From the NCBI GenBank assembly GCA_933228895.1, contig OW121856.1, positions 105,561,027 to 105,625,026 on the forward strand: a DNA stretch of 64,000 nt, in the 5' to 3' direction. Under the pieces are notes generated by a model, which worked only from the letters and a program-made list of their open reading frames with translations, was not told where the DNA came from and ran no database searches. Made by a program: the position numbers and the translations under genes. The stretch is from Platycnemis pennipes (Eukaryota; Arthropoda; Insecta; Odonata; Platycnemididae). This document shows, piece after piece, positions 1 through 10,670 of this stretch; the stretch's first letter is position 1, and each line of letters opens with the position of its first letter.

Positions 1-504
1 GGTGCTCAAGCGGATATTTCTAACAAAATATCGAACCTCATGCCGATGTCGTTTAAGCCCGCGTTTTATTGACCTTTGACCCCTTCAAGGTATTAAAGAA
101 ACTGCAAAGCTCCCCAAGGCAGCTTATTGTAACAAGGATCTACCAATTATTAAAGTGCTACACTTGCAACACGACATATAAGTCGGAAATAGCTTGAATA
201 TTTAAGATACACGCTCAAGAGCATTTAATGAGCTATAAGAACAAGGACGCAACACCTTGTTCGTAATATCTTGTTGACGACAATCATGTGAGTGATTCGC
301 CCCAGTCATCCTGCACGTGCTTTCTAAAGGATTAAAAAAATGGCTGCATTGGATCAGTTGGTGATCAGTAGCAGAAGCAAGTTCCTTGGGAAAATTCTCC
401 CCCACCAATCATCCCCACTGCTTACGACAACTCCAGAAATCCATCCTTCTCACCCTTCTCACCGCAACCCCATCCCAGCATATAGTGGCCACATTCAGTG
501 GTTG
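1..504. other. non-coding stretch, no gene recognised
   Basis: The short open frames here have no recognisable domain. The only notable item is the DR1-like site at 70-82, listed separately. Confidence 0.4.
70..82 (-). promoter_or_regulatory. DR1-type nuclear receptor half-site pair
   Basis: The minus strand reads GGGTCAAAGGTCA, which is two AGGTCA-like half-sites in direct repeat separated by one base. Known: DR1 elements bind RXR, HNF4 and COUP-TF/Seven-up family receptors. A 13-mer like this can arise by chance in 64 kb, so function is inference. It gains some interest because the window carries a COUP-TF exon. Confidence 0.35.
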
Positions 505-625
505 GTAATTTTTCAGAAGCTAATGATTTATACACTCTGGAAGGATTTTCATCGGGACCTGGTGATTTGTGTGTACTGACGCTTTTTAACTGGTGCTCTA
601 TTCCGCTACATGACATTGTTATTTC
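505..625 (-). mobile_element. CR1/jockey-like LINE relic (start of RT domain)
   Basis: Minus-strand translation gives the pre-RT motif KSPGPDENPSRVYKSLASE. It matches the intact beta LINE at 52.8 kb (NKAPGPDRIPSRVYKTLASE). The homologous part is only about 40 codons, with no other RT motif next to it, so this is a dead fragment. Confidence 0.7.
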
Positions 626-888
626 ATTTTTTATGGCAAGGTTATTCATGGCATTTTTTCACTGAAAGTGTTCGGCGGTGAAGATGCATTTCTTCCGTGT
701 TTTACGTCGCGTTGGCCCACGATTCCTCGGTCAACAGTTATGTCGGCGTCGCAGTCAGACCAGCGAAGTTTCACCTTTATAATGAACGAAACCCGGAAGA
801 TCTGCATCTTCACTTCAATAAACCCGCTGAAGGCTAAACAAGACTTGCTCGTCGGTGGTCCGAGTGTGTTCTACATCCATGTCTATAG

Positions 889-1138
889 TGTGGTCGTTTA
901 CCATATTTTTAATTGCCGAATCTGATAGTGTTTGTAAAATAAAAAGACCCGTATTTTTCCGTTTCCTGATCCGTCAATTATTTATCGAGTTATAAGCGGC
1001 GAAAAACTGATGTTTTTAACCCTTTCGGAAAAGTGGGCGTGGTGCAATCTCTGACGCATATCGACTTCGTCCAATCACAACTGAGCCAGCGAAGCAACTT
1101 CGCCTTATCGCAATGGAAGGGACACAGCTGGCTCTGCC
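889..1138 (-). repeat. family A MITE, left part, split by the P element
   Basis: In reverse orientation this matches the 3' half of the roughly 520-bp family A repeat found complete at 12205-12726, 36824-37353 and 48269-48797. It begins with the TGGTCGTTTACC terminus and contains the shared block CCTTTCGGAAAAGTGGGCGT. It stops at GCTCTGCC, where the P element begins, and resumes at 8423. Confidence 0.85.
1131..1138. repeat. 8-bp target site duplication of the P element (left copy)
   Basis: GCTCTGCC is repeated at 8423-8430. The two sides share 12 bases (1127-1138 and 8419-8430), so the exact 8-base frame is inferred from P elements making 8-bp duplications and from CA/TG termini. Flanking bases on both sides belong to one family A MITE, which supports the boundary. 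Confidence 0.75.
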
Positions 1139-1182
1139 CACGGACTTAGAATAATAAGGACTGGACACTCTCCGCTAGACAA

Positions 1183-1243
1183 GTCGCCGCTATTGTCGCC
1201 GAGGAGAAACTCTCCGAGTAGGTGGCAGCACTATTGCTCGCCC
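1183..1243 (+). repeat. P element left subterminal inverted repeat
   Basis: This holds an 18-bp block (1183-1200) and a 26-bp block (1218-1243, core GGTGGCAGCACTATTGCTCG). Both recur in inverted order and spacing at 8320-8381 (61 versus 62 bp overall). Such repeats are candidate transposase or THAP-protein binding sites. Confidence 0.9.
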
Positions 1244-1321
1244 TGGAATACGCAGTTATTGCATGGTGAACATACGTGAGTGGTCTGTATTCCTTGTGGT
1301 ATTATCATTTATAGCAGTTCT

Positions 1322-1351
1322 CAAGTACTCTATTTAATTCAAGTACTTGAA
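1322..1351 (+). promoter_or_regulatory. repeated CAAGTACT motif and 14-bp palindrome before the transposase start
   Basis: CAAGTACT occurs at 1322-1329 and 1340-1347. The second copy sits in the perfect palindrome TTCAAGTACTTGAA (1338-1351), 13 bp before the ATG at 1365. It could be a promoter-proximal protein site or belong to the 5' leader. Function is inference. Confidence 0.3.
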
Positions 1352-1364
1352 GAATTGTATAAGG

Positions 1365-4300
1365 ATGCCAGGGCATCGCTGTATTGCACCGGGGTGTACG
1401 TCGGGTTACGACAGTAACCCGGAGAAGGTCCGGTTTTTTTTAGTTCCCAAGGAACTGGAGATATTGAGAAAATGGGCAAATGCAATTCCTAGGAGAGATT
1501 TTTCACTCAAACCTGGGCAAAGGGTGTGTCAGAAACATTTTCTTCCAGAGGAAATCGTGTGGAAGAAGCCGTTGTACGACCGGAATGGAAAAGTGATATC
1601 TGAGGTTCGTACCGATAGTGTTATTTCATAACATTTCGTCCATTCACAATTCGATAATCCTTATTATTAGTACGTAATTAGTTGCTAGTATTAAGTTGTT
1701 CACTTTTAATATTTATAACATTTACTTGGACACAGGGTTGCATTAAATGTTTGGTCGTCGTATTTTTTATTTTGCTCAATCATATGATTACCCAGCGTCT
1801 TATAACTTCACAGAAACTGTATAAACAACCAAAACTGAAAGATGATGCTGTACCATCTCAGTTTCCTAGTTGTCCAAAATATTTATCAGCAACTCCGAAA
1901 ATGAAAAGGAAACCACCTACAGATCGAGGTTCATCTCCCGTGGCCGTGAGGAAAAGGATTAAGGAAATAGATATCCCTCATATTATCGCGCCAGGTAAGA
2001 ATACATCGTTTTATTATCTAAAATTTGTCATTCTGTGAGATTCATTAAAATGTCATCGAAATAAGTGTTTTAAGAACTACATTTGTTAACACCATCACGT
2101 AGGTGCTATCTCCGTTTTGTTGTGCCAAGCACGAGTTTAACTCGTCGTTCAACCATCTGTTCAAAAGTCAAATCGTGTAATCAACCATATATGTATGTAC
2201 CGACCCGAGTAAAGACCAAAATTAGTAAGCAAAGATGGCAAACATTTCGAATGTCATAGACATGTATCTCTTGTTTTAAAGAAAGACATTACAAAGACTC
2301 TCAATTGTAAACTTTTGTTGCCATTTAAGTTCAAATGTTGCAGTTTATTGAAATGATACATTCAAAATCGTAGGCCACTACACCTATGATTTAGGGCTTT
2401 CACTTAAGGGTATGTGGGATGTGAGTATTAATTTTCCTCTAAACACATTCTTTTAACTGTCTAGCCTATCTATCATGATGTAACCCCAATGAGGGAACTC
2501 AGCACAGCCGGTAATTATTGCTTGTTTTGAGTTGCAGTTCTTGTTCTTGAAGCACGATGAGCATTTGATAGGTTGTGTAATCTTCTACTTCACCACTGTG
2601 TAGGAAAGCTCTTCTACAATACTGTGGTGTGCAGAGCTTTTAAGTGCATGTGTGGGTTGCCAAAATAATGCTTTAATCTTCATGCATGTTGTGTATAATG
2701 CCCACTACTGAGTATGCAGCATTAAGACAGTATCAAGTCAGTTAACTTTTGTTTTGAAGTTTTGATAGTCTTGATTGTTCTCTCTTCAACATTTCAAAAG
2801 TGAGCAAATTAAGCATTAAGTTATCCCAGAAAAGTTCACAATGGAAGAGAAATTCGCAACTAATTCTAGTAGAATTTTGATCTTATATGTAGCCAGTTTT
2901 TCTTACCACGGCCTTAAATATGTGGCCTGAGTTACAGAGATATGATTAGTCCCACCATCTCCACTGGCCTGTAAATATAATCATGTATATTTGCCTAAAT
3001 GTTATCAAGTGTTATGTGATCTGTCTGTATTAACTGAGAATTAGTCATAGTTATATCTGCTGTAAACTCATTAGCCAAATGTTTTCATAACATTTCATCC
3101 AGTTGCTCTTTAACTGGGCTGTGCTCACAACTGTACACAATGCATTTTGCCATAAAAATATCACAAACTAGGCACTTTATGGCATATTTATTTCCCTATG
3201 GCATCGAAGAAATTGCATCTAATATTAGCTTAACATTAAAAAATTTACCTGCTTTGGATGTATTCCAACTTGATGGTACTAATGAAAGTACTGACAATTG
3301 CTTTTCACAGTTTGATTCAGTACATTTCTTTTTCAGATCCTCTAACGTTAACACAAAATCTGAATACTCCTCTCATTTTCTCACCTTCTGGTTCATAAAA
3401 GTATTATCAGGCACATCTTAGCATGACTACATTGTTTTCTCCTTATTTGTATTGACTTTTTGAACTTTGAATGGAGAACCAGCAGGACTTTCAAAACAAA
3501 AGCTAACTGGCTTGATAGGGTCTTCATGCTACATACTTTGTGGTGGGCATATGAATCATGATCATGAATATCCTCTAAACGATAAACAAAAGCAACATAT
3601 GAAAGATATAGATTCTGTCCAGGCTTCACAATGTCTTTACATTTTTATTGCTGTCTGCACATTAATTTCCCTTGTGCTGTTTCTGTTTGTTCTTGTGTGT
3701 GCCCCAAATGGATAACAGCGTGACCTCTGTAGGAATGTATATTTTTCCAAATAAAGACTTGTGGTGTAGGCAAACCTGTATTTAATGAGATAGGTGCAGA
3801 ATGAGAGATAAGGTGGAAACCTAAACCTTAAAGGGATACATTAATGGATGATTTGCACGATTTTACCTTAGTGCCTTGGTGTATGGAAATATATCATATC
3901 TTAGAAAGTCTTTGCATCTAGGCTAAAATATTGTGGATATTTCATTAGTAAGGTTAAAACTAGCAAGCGGTATAAAAGTATGATGATCCTAGTTGGTGGA
4001 TATGTGACCATGGTTTAGCTCACATGGAATGACCTTCATGCAACATAAGATTTGAGTTAATGCAATAATGTAAGAATATGTTGATATAATAATGGCAATG
4101 CAAAGCATTTACTTTTATGCACACCTGCTTACCACCATTATGCATAATAGTTTTGTACTCAGTAGTTACATACCTACCTTTACTAATATGACAATATTTT
4201 GCAAAATGGGCTTTTGAGATGAAACTTTAGTATTGTTGAGTTAGGATCCTTAAATTTTCTTGCAATAACACACTTGGTATTTATATTTAACTCTAAGAAT

Positions 4301-7300
4301 AAACTATGTAATTTGCCATATACGTATATTCTTTACTTTCTACTCTGAATTCCAGAAGGTGAGATTGATGATGTTAAGAAAACACTGAACTTCAATGACC
4401 TGGTAGATGTTGTTGGATCTGTGTCAGTGCCTCCATCATGGACAAAGTGCCACATGAAAGATGAGGAAGTACTGTTATTTTGTCATTTTTCAGTGACTGT
4501 TGATGGAAGTGGTTTGAAGAAGCCTTCCTTAAAAAAGCTTTTGTGGGTTGATACAAGTTTAAGCATTAACTGTACCATTTATGACATTGCCTTAAATTTG
4601 AAAAGGATTGGTGTCACATGTGACACATTACAGAGTGTCGAGGAATTGGAAGAAATTCTCAGAAAGGTTGATGAAGCAACAGTTTGTGTTGGATTCATAA
4701 AAAAAGGCAAATGCATAGAGAGAAGTGAAAAATGCCATCTTCTAATGGAAGAGGGTGTTGTTTGCCAAATGTGCACCAGAGAGAAGAAGGCTTGGGGCAG
4801 GAAAATATATAGAGCAAATAAATGTGGTCCGAGGAAGAGGCTTCATTTTTATGATACTTTTGACCTCAATGGGAAAGTTCAAATTCTTAAGAAACGATAT
4901 AGGAGCTCTTTGCGGAAGAAACAGCGGTCCGCCACAAAAATTACAGCCTTGAAAGAGAAACTGAATAAATGTCAAGAGGAAATTGCTGCAACTCTGGAGA
5001 ACTCCATTGAGGAGCAGCTACAAGGACAGGACATACCTGACAATTTAAAGACATCCCTTATGCAAATAGTTGAGTCTGCTAAGGCAAATGACCGAAGAGG
5101 AATACGCTACAGTGAAAATTGGATTCTACTTTGTATGCTCTTGCATATGCGCTCCCCTTGTGCATATAATTTTTTGAGGACCAATAACATTCTGCCATTG
5201 CCATGTGTGAAAACTGTCCGTAGGTTGGTATTGAATGCGACTGGATACTTAAATTTTCCCTTTTATGGCCATTGTCTCATTATTATATTTCTCCTTTACA
5301 GGTATCTCTCCCTTATTGAGACAAGCTGTGGGTTTGATCCTTCTTTTTTTCAATTGCTTGAAAAAAATCTGCAAAGAAGGGAGGAGTATGAGCGACATGG
5401 TTTAATTTTAATTGATGAAATGGCCATACGTGAATCTGTTAGTGTCAATTCACAGACCCTAACCTATAAGGGACTAATAGACTTTGGAGAAGATGGTCCC
5501 AAGGCAAATCAGTTTGCTGATAAAGCAAATCATGGCCTTGTGTTTATGTTCCAGCCTCTAGCTGGGAACTTCACACAGCCGATTGCGGTGTTCGCATCTC
5601 GTGGGCCAACAGGTGGGACTGTGCTGGCTCAATTACTTATTAAGGCCATCACATGGCTGGAAAAGATCGGAGCTAAAATCCATGGGGTTGTGGCTGATGG
5701 TGCCTCAACCAACAAAAAATGTTGGTCCATGTTAGGAGTGTCAGGGAAAAGAAGCTATACAAAAAATTGGTTTAGTCATCCCTCAGTAGTAGGACGTAAA
5801 GTGTTTGTGTTTTCTGACACCCCCCATGTCTTCAAAAATATTCGAAACAGATTATTTAATGCAAGGGAATTACAGGTTCGTTGCAGTACATATTGTACTT
5901 ACTTGGTCCAATGCTTTTAAAAGTGTTTTTTAAACCTTTAAATTTTTTAAGGTTGCTCCAGATGATACTCCAATCAAGTGGGATTACTTTCATGTCCTTT
6001 ATAACTTGGATAGGCCAAAAAGCCTAAGGATTTGTCCAAAGCTATCCAGTTGCCATCTAAATTTAAATACCTCTTCACAAATGAGAGTAAGGCTGGCAGT
6101 TCAAGTAAGTGTTCAAAGTTGAATCTATGTTTGATGTATTTTTTCATTACCTATCATGAGTGAAATGCATTAAAATTACAGATCTTAAGTGACTCTGTAG
6201 CTAAAGGCCTACTATTTTACCGTCAATATTCTTCCGAGCTGGAAGGTTGTGAGGCTACTGCTGAGTTTTGCAGAAGGATGAATGTACTTTTTGATGCTTT
6301 GAACCGCAAAGTTCCATCTGAGGGTCTCAGACCGCAGTGTGAAGATTTCCAGGTATTTAGTGGTTTCTATTATTTCCATGTGTCATTACCTGCAGAAGCT
6401 GTTGATTTCCTATATGTAACTCTGACATCCATCATATATTCCTCAAGGTTTTAGAAGATTCCTTAAAATGGCTCAATGTTTGGGAGGAAAGAGTAGAGTG
6501 TGGTGCCATTCAGAGAAGTCATTTCTTGACCACAAGCACTGCTGAGTCTCTGAGGTTGACAATAACGTCAGCTATGGAGATAACCAAGTATATGGTGGAG
6601 AAGTTTGGCTTCCAGTATGTGCTCTCGGGCAAGATAAATCAAGATGCTCTAGAGGTATTGAAGCTCTTTGTCATGTGCTGTCGTGCAGATGCCTAGTCTA
6701 GGATTTGATAATGTAAATTTGTTCTATTTCTATTCCTTGGATTAATTGTGTTGGTATTTTTTTTTCTTTCAGAGGTTCTTTGGCACTATCAGGCAGGCAG
6801 GGGGAGCAAATGATCATCCAGGGACCCCTACATTCCTCCAATTATACAGATTGCTGTCTTGCTACAGTGTGCTTAAACCCCCTAAGGCAGGGAACTGCAG
6901 TGTCATTTGTGACAGGCCAGAAGCACCTCTGATAAAACTGAATGAAATCAGAGAAATATTTCAAAATCCTCAAAAGATAGCTTTATTAGAAATTCTACAA
7001 AGAAAAATAGAACTAGCCATTGAGCATGATGACTGGCTCATTGAAGATGCAATTGAATATGGCGACTCCTTGGTGGCAGTAGAAGAATGTATCTCCTACT
7101 ATGTTGCAGGGTACCTAGGCAGGCAAATGCTGAAGAATACTCAGTGTGGCGTCTGTAGGGCTGCCTTTGTTAATCCATTAACTGTTTATTGCCACCCTGT
7201 AGCTGGTTTAGTAAATCTTAAAACTCGTGGAGGTTTAACACACCCTAATGTTAACCTCCACAAATTTCTTTTCCAGTTGGAGGAGTTATTTATGATACAT

Positions 7301-7516
7301 TGTAGGAGCATTGACGTGTTGGAGAATGTTATTTCCGATTTGTTAAAGGGGTGCAAAATAACATTTCCTTGTACAGAGCATGGGACTGTAGTTGTGTCAT
7401 ATGTGGTGCACTACTACATCCGCATGCGGATGAGGCAGTTCACTGCCTTAGAAAATAGGGAGGCAATGAAGGAAAATAGAAGAAAAAACAAGATGTCCAA
7501 GTTGACAAAAACGTGA
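1365..7516 (+). CDS. THAP-domain P element transposase, 8 exons
   Basis: Proposed exons are 1365-1604, 1814-1994, 4356-5223, 5302-5875, 5952-6104, 6182-6352, 6448-6654 and 6773-7516. Every junction has GT-AG and every phase joins, giving about 1045 residues. Exon 1 encodes a THAP zinc finger (CIAPGC then CQKHF, C2CH pattern), the sequence-specific DNA-binding module. The AVPSQFP stretch follows, as in THAP9-like proteins. Residues around 300-360 are lysine/glutamate rich and may form a coiled coil. The RNase H-like catalytic core shows LILIDEMA (Asp about 468), GVVADGAST (Asp about 562) and SDTPHVFKNIRN; the catalytic Glu could not be placed. The last exon opens with RFFGTIRQAGG and ends in a Cys-rich, basic tail. 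An AATAAA lies just after the stop. The protein is longer than Drosophila P (about 750) and human THAP9 (about 900). The start is the first ATG before the THAP motif. Exon joins are predictions from splice consensus and family alignment, not transcripts. Confidence 0.87.
1995..4355 (+). other. large second intron of the P transposase gene
   Basis: The donor GTAAGA follows codons for IAPG at 1994 and the acceptor TTCCAG ends at 4355. It is 2,361 nt and AT-rich. Its small open frames (for example 3140-3421 and 3467-3715) have no recognisable domain. No nested element was recognised. Confidence 0.75.
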
Positions 7517-7520
7517 TTAA

Positions 7521-7526
7521 AATAAA
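7521..7526 (+). terminator. AATAAA polyadenylation signal of the P transposase
   Basis: AATAAA begins 5 nt after the TGA stop at 7514-7516, in an AT-rich tail. This is very close to the stop; another signal further down is possible. Confidence 0.5.
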
Positions 7527-8319
7527 AGTATTCAGGTGAATTAATGGGAATATTTATTTAAATTGTGTGAATCCCTTTTTGCATACTTTTTGCACTTTTA
7601 TTACAGATGAAATGGAAAGATATGCAGAAAAGGCGGAAACGTTTTTCATATACTTAATTGGTTTACAATATTTAAATTTCGTCGCCCACTGTGAAATGTT
7701 TCGCTTCATGCGAGGAAAAATGATTCCCATGACGCAACCCATTGACGTTATAATAACAATGACGTTTATTTTAGTAGACCAACGTTGGCCTATAATGGCT
7801 GACTGATTCATCTCTAGCCTCCTAATTTTGTGTACGACATTTCAAAGAAACCACGTAATTATTTAAATTTAAGAATCTTTTCAGCTGGATACATGCAGAG
7901 GAGTTTAAGAGAGGCAATATAGCCTTTTCTGCTTCCCATTGGCACAATTTATTATGCTATTACTTCGTTCAGTGCGTTGAATATTTATCTGTATCAACTG
8001 TTACAACAAAGAAATCTGAATGTTACCAGTAGTCCGCTGAAATAATTCTTCAACATTTTATTACCGCGTGCAGTATGTGTTTTACTTCATTTATATCGCT
8101 GATTGATCGACGGAAGTTCTAGCAGACGATTTGTCTCGAGACAGATAATGTGGAGTAATGAGGGCATCACATTATTTTTCCACGCATTCCTCTCACGTAA
8201 CATTAACAATGAGTTGTACGCACTTGATCCTTCAGTACTTCATCAAATATTTAAAGCTAAAATATGAATTCATTACCTCTTCTACTGCATCTCAACCATA
8301 TACAACACCGTGAGCGCAA
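7527..8319 (+). other. P element 3' non-coding region
   Basis: This AT-rich sequence lies between the transposase stop and the right subterminal repeats. Open frames on both strands (about 7554-7811) mirror each other and show no domain. Confidence 0.6.
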
Positions 8320-8381
8320 GGGCGAGCATTAGTGCTGCCACCTACGCCGTGAAACTTCCGCCTGGCGACAATAGCGGCGAC
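8320..8381 (-). repeat. P element right subterminal inverted repeat
   Basis: Inverted partner of 1183-1243: 18/18 match in the outer block (8364-8381) and 25/26 in the inner block (8320-8345). About 18 bp between the blocks has diverged. Confidence 0.9.
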
Positions 8382-8422
8382 ACTCGCTTCCATTGCCGGG
8401 ATAGGGGAGTTACACTGGGCTG

Positions 8423-8470
8423 GCTCTGCCAATAGGAGCAGTTGCGACAGCAACTGTGCGAGCAGACCAT
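8423..8470 (-). repeat. family A MITE, right part, after the P insertion
   Basis: It starts with the second GCTCTGCC and continues with the reverse-orientation family A text CCAATAGGAGCAGTTGCGAC and GTGCGAGCAGACC. Homology ends near 8470, so the MITE was truncated before or after the P insertion. Confidence 0.75.
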
Positions 8471-9044
8471 CTAGACCCTACGCCACCGTCTAAAGGTAAT
8501 AACCTTTTGATCAAGGCATAGTAAAAAAATAATAGGAAAGTATCTATTTATATAGATATCTAATATATATTGTAAAGACTTGCCGCAGCCATTTGCACTC
8601 TGCGCGCGGAAAATCTTTCCTCTCGCATTGACGGTCACCTCGAGGGAACAGCAATATATGATCACATCAGGAGATGCTCCGTACACCAACGCTGGGTCCA
8701 GCGTATAACTGCAATTCGCTTATCCTCGCAGCTCAGTGATGCCCTCCCAACGGAGGTATTATGAACCAGTAGTAAGTGCGTAGATAAGCTCTCTGAGATA
8801 AGAGGAATGTATCCGTTTGTTTCCGTTTCTTTATGTACTACCGTTTCCACTACGAGCGTTCCCGGGGTATGCTTTTCCTCTACCATCGTGACTCAGCGCT
8901 ACCCTACATCAGCAGTTGTTCTGAACAAGTAAACACTTAGAAATTTAACATTCTAACCCATGCAAAACTCCATCATATTCTCCATGTTTTTGTCGTTTTA
9001 GAAATAAACATATCCTCATCCTCACTTCTTCACTCCTCTGAGAC
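8471..9044. other. no gene recognised
   Basis: Moderately AT-rich sequence without recognisable coding or repeat homology within the window. Confidence 0.4.
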
Positions 9045-9047
9045 TTA

Positions 9048-9462
9048 AGCCCATTTCACAAGATACTTGATCCAGTACAAGGTCTAGTATAGTCGCTAGT
9101 ATGATAGCTTTCCAGTATCGTGTGAACAGAACCAGTATACTGGCTGGCAAGCATGCTAGCTAGTATACTCGCTGAGCTGCTGGATTTCATACTTGATGCG
9201 GTACTAGATTTCTAGTGGGACCTAGTAACCCGAGTAGCCATCGACCAATCAAGTCGCGTTACAGACGCTGTGCGAACTTCTCTTTTTTTTACTTAGCATG
9301 GAATCATATGGAATAACCGATTCATAGCAAGCACAAGGTCGATGATCGTGTGAAACCTCCCAGGACGGTTCCAATCATACTAGATTCCGTCCTCAACATC
9401 AAGTAGCGGCTGGCACACTACAGTAGGTCTTGTGCTGGATCAAGTATCGTGTGAAACGGGCT
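9048..9462. mobile_element. Harbinger-like MITE, family H2, with TTA duplication
   Basis: The element is 415 bp with terminal inverted repeats of about 48 bp. The left end AGCCCATTTCACAAGATACT matches the reverse complement of the right end, AGCCCGTTTCACACGATACT, and both continue TGATCCAG. It is flanked by TTA at 9045-9047 and 9463-9465. A three-base TTA/TWA target duplication is typical of PIF/Harbinger elements. The interior is non-coding and rich in CTAGTA motifs. Confidence 0.82.
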
Positions 9463-9545
9463 TTATCCTTTTTGTTAGTCCTTGTCAAAAATCATGACTC
9501 GCTTTCCCCTGACTCCGGTCTAACTATCGTAAGTCGGCTGCGTTA

Positions 9546-10070
9546 AGGTGCGTTTACACGTAGCTGTTAGCTGCTATGATAATCGGCTGCTAACAACTAT
9601 TAAGCTCCACTCGCATGTGTAAATAGCAATAGCGATGCGAGTGCAGGTCAATACTGGACACATGTCGAACACTATCGATCCTAGTTCGAGCTGTTAGCAA
9701 ATTTGAAGTCCGTCTAATTTCCAGCGGAAATGTATCCAACACAATCGCAACAATCGCCAACGGAAAGCAATACACGGCGAAATTTGGATATAACAACAAG
9801 TATAGCCCTCCCCAAAAGGGGAAATTCTACTCTTTAAAGAATGGGAACAGAAGATAATCGTCAATGGAATTTATTGCTTGAAGAATTTCATGAAAATTTA
9901 GGCATCATTCACTATTGAAATAAAACTTTTTATTTGTTATGACAACGCCTAAATAGCGGCTTTAAGCCGCTTAGAAGTTAGTGCAGACTCATCATAGGAG
10001 TAGCGATACATCGATATATCGTGCATCTCGCGAATGTCATAGCAGTCAACTGCTACATGTGAACGCTGCT
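9546..10070 (-). mobile_element. Harbinger-like MITE, family H1, with TTA duplication
   Basis: 525 bp, in the opposite orientation to the copies at 22708-23220 and 63419. The left end is AGGTGCGTTTACACGTAGC; the right end is the inverse of AGCAGCGTTCACATGTAGC. TTA flanks it at 9543-9545 and 10071-10073. The termini carry nested palindromes (GCAGTTGACTGC). No coding capacity. Confidence 0.87.
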
Positions 10071-10073
10071 TTA

Positions 10074-10597
10074 GGAACTACGAGTTACGAGTGTACCCAG
10101 GACGTTTTACAGTTACAAGCGTAGCTACGTAAACGGGGCATTAGTCGATTCTCGTGAATGGCTTCACCCCAGCTTCCTCCCTGATGCTGACCACCTGAGG
10201 TCAGGAGCGACCAGCCCGTTCCACACAGACTACCATTTTGTTGCAATCCGGTTGGTGCGAGGTGAGAGTCCACAAGGCGCGAGAGGCAAAAGTCCGTTCG
10301 AGGGTCCGCCGGCAACCTCCGCGGACTACATTGCTGGCGTTCAAGTCCCCGCGGCGGAGATTTGAACGCCTTACAAAAGAGCTCTTAGCACTGACTCCGA
10401 AAATCCATGCGCCTTGGGGTGTGGTGATGCAACGGGCGGATTTAATTAATTCATGCCATACTGGAACGCAATTAACTGAAAATGAATTAACTGATATCAC
10501 CAACCTTTCAAAATCATGCAGAAAAATCTTCGAGAAATAAAATAGTACTGGTACTAACGTTGTGGAGTTGATAAATACCCGTCTTCAAGAGAGAGAT
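10074..10597. other. no gene recognised
   Basis: Part of 10200-10400 is fairly GC-rich and open on both strands (100 codons each way), but no domain is recognisable and the frames overlap antisense. Confidence 0.35.
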
Positions 10598-10670
10598 ACA
10601 TCTACATCTATACGATACCCTGCAAGCCACCGCGAGGGTGTGTGGCAGGGGGTGACGATCGCCAAGAATG
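10598..10670 (-). mobile_element. beta LINE 3' end only
   Basis: It contains the reverse of the LINE 3' hairpin and tail (ACATCTACATCTATACGATA, then CCTGCAAGCCACC and GGTGTGTGGCAGGGGGT). Only about 70 bp remain, an extreme 5' truncation typical of target-primed insertion. Confidence 0.8.

Larger units (their letters stand above)
1139..8422 (+). mobile_element. P-type DNA transposon, apparently complete
   Basis: The element is about 7.28 kb and begins CA and ends TG. A THAP/P-transposase gene (1365-7516) lies between subterminal inverted repeats. The 18-mer GTCGCCGCTATTGTCGCC at 1183-1200 is perfectly inverted at 8364-8381, and a second 26-bp block at 1218-1243 is inverted at 8320-8345 with one mismatch. 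These blocks lie 44 and 41 bp from the proposed ends, a symmetry expected of real transposon ends. The outermost 40 bp of the two ends match poorly, which is odd for a P element and could mean eroded termini. All exon phases join without a stop, so it may still encode transposase. Transposition activity is not shown by sequence. Confidence 0.88.

Noticed and set aside
1682..2038. 118-codon frame as an independent small gene
   Set aside because: Only its second half (1814-1994) looks coding and it joins in phase to the THAP exon and the transposase; the upstream part is intron.
5276..5301. Hydrophobic stretch in the P transposase as a membrane segment
   Set aside because: It lies in a GT-AG intron whose removal restores the family sequence; the hydrophobicity reflects the T-rich 3' end of the intron.
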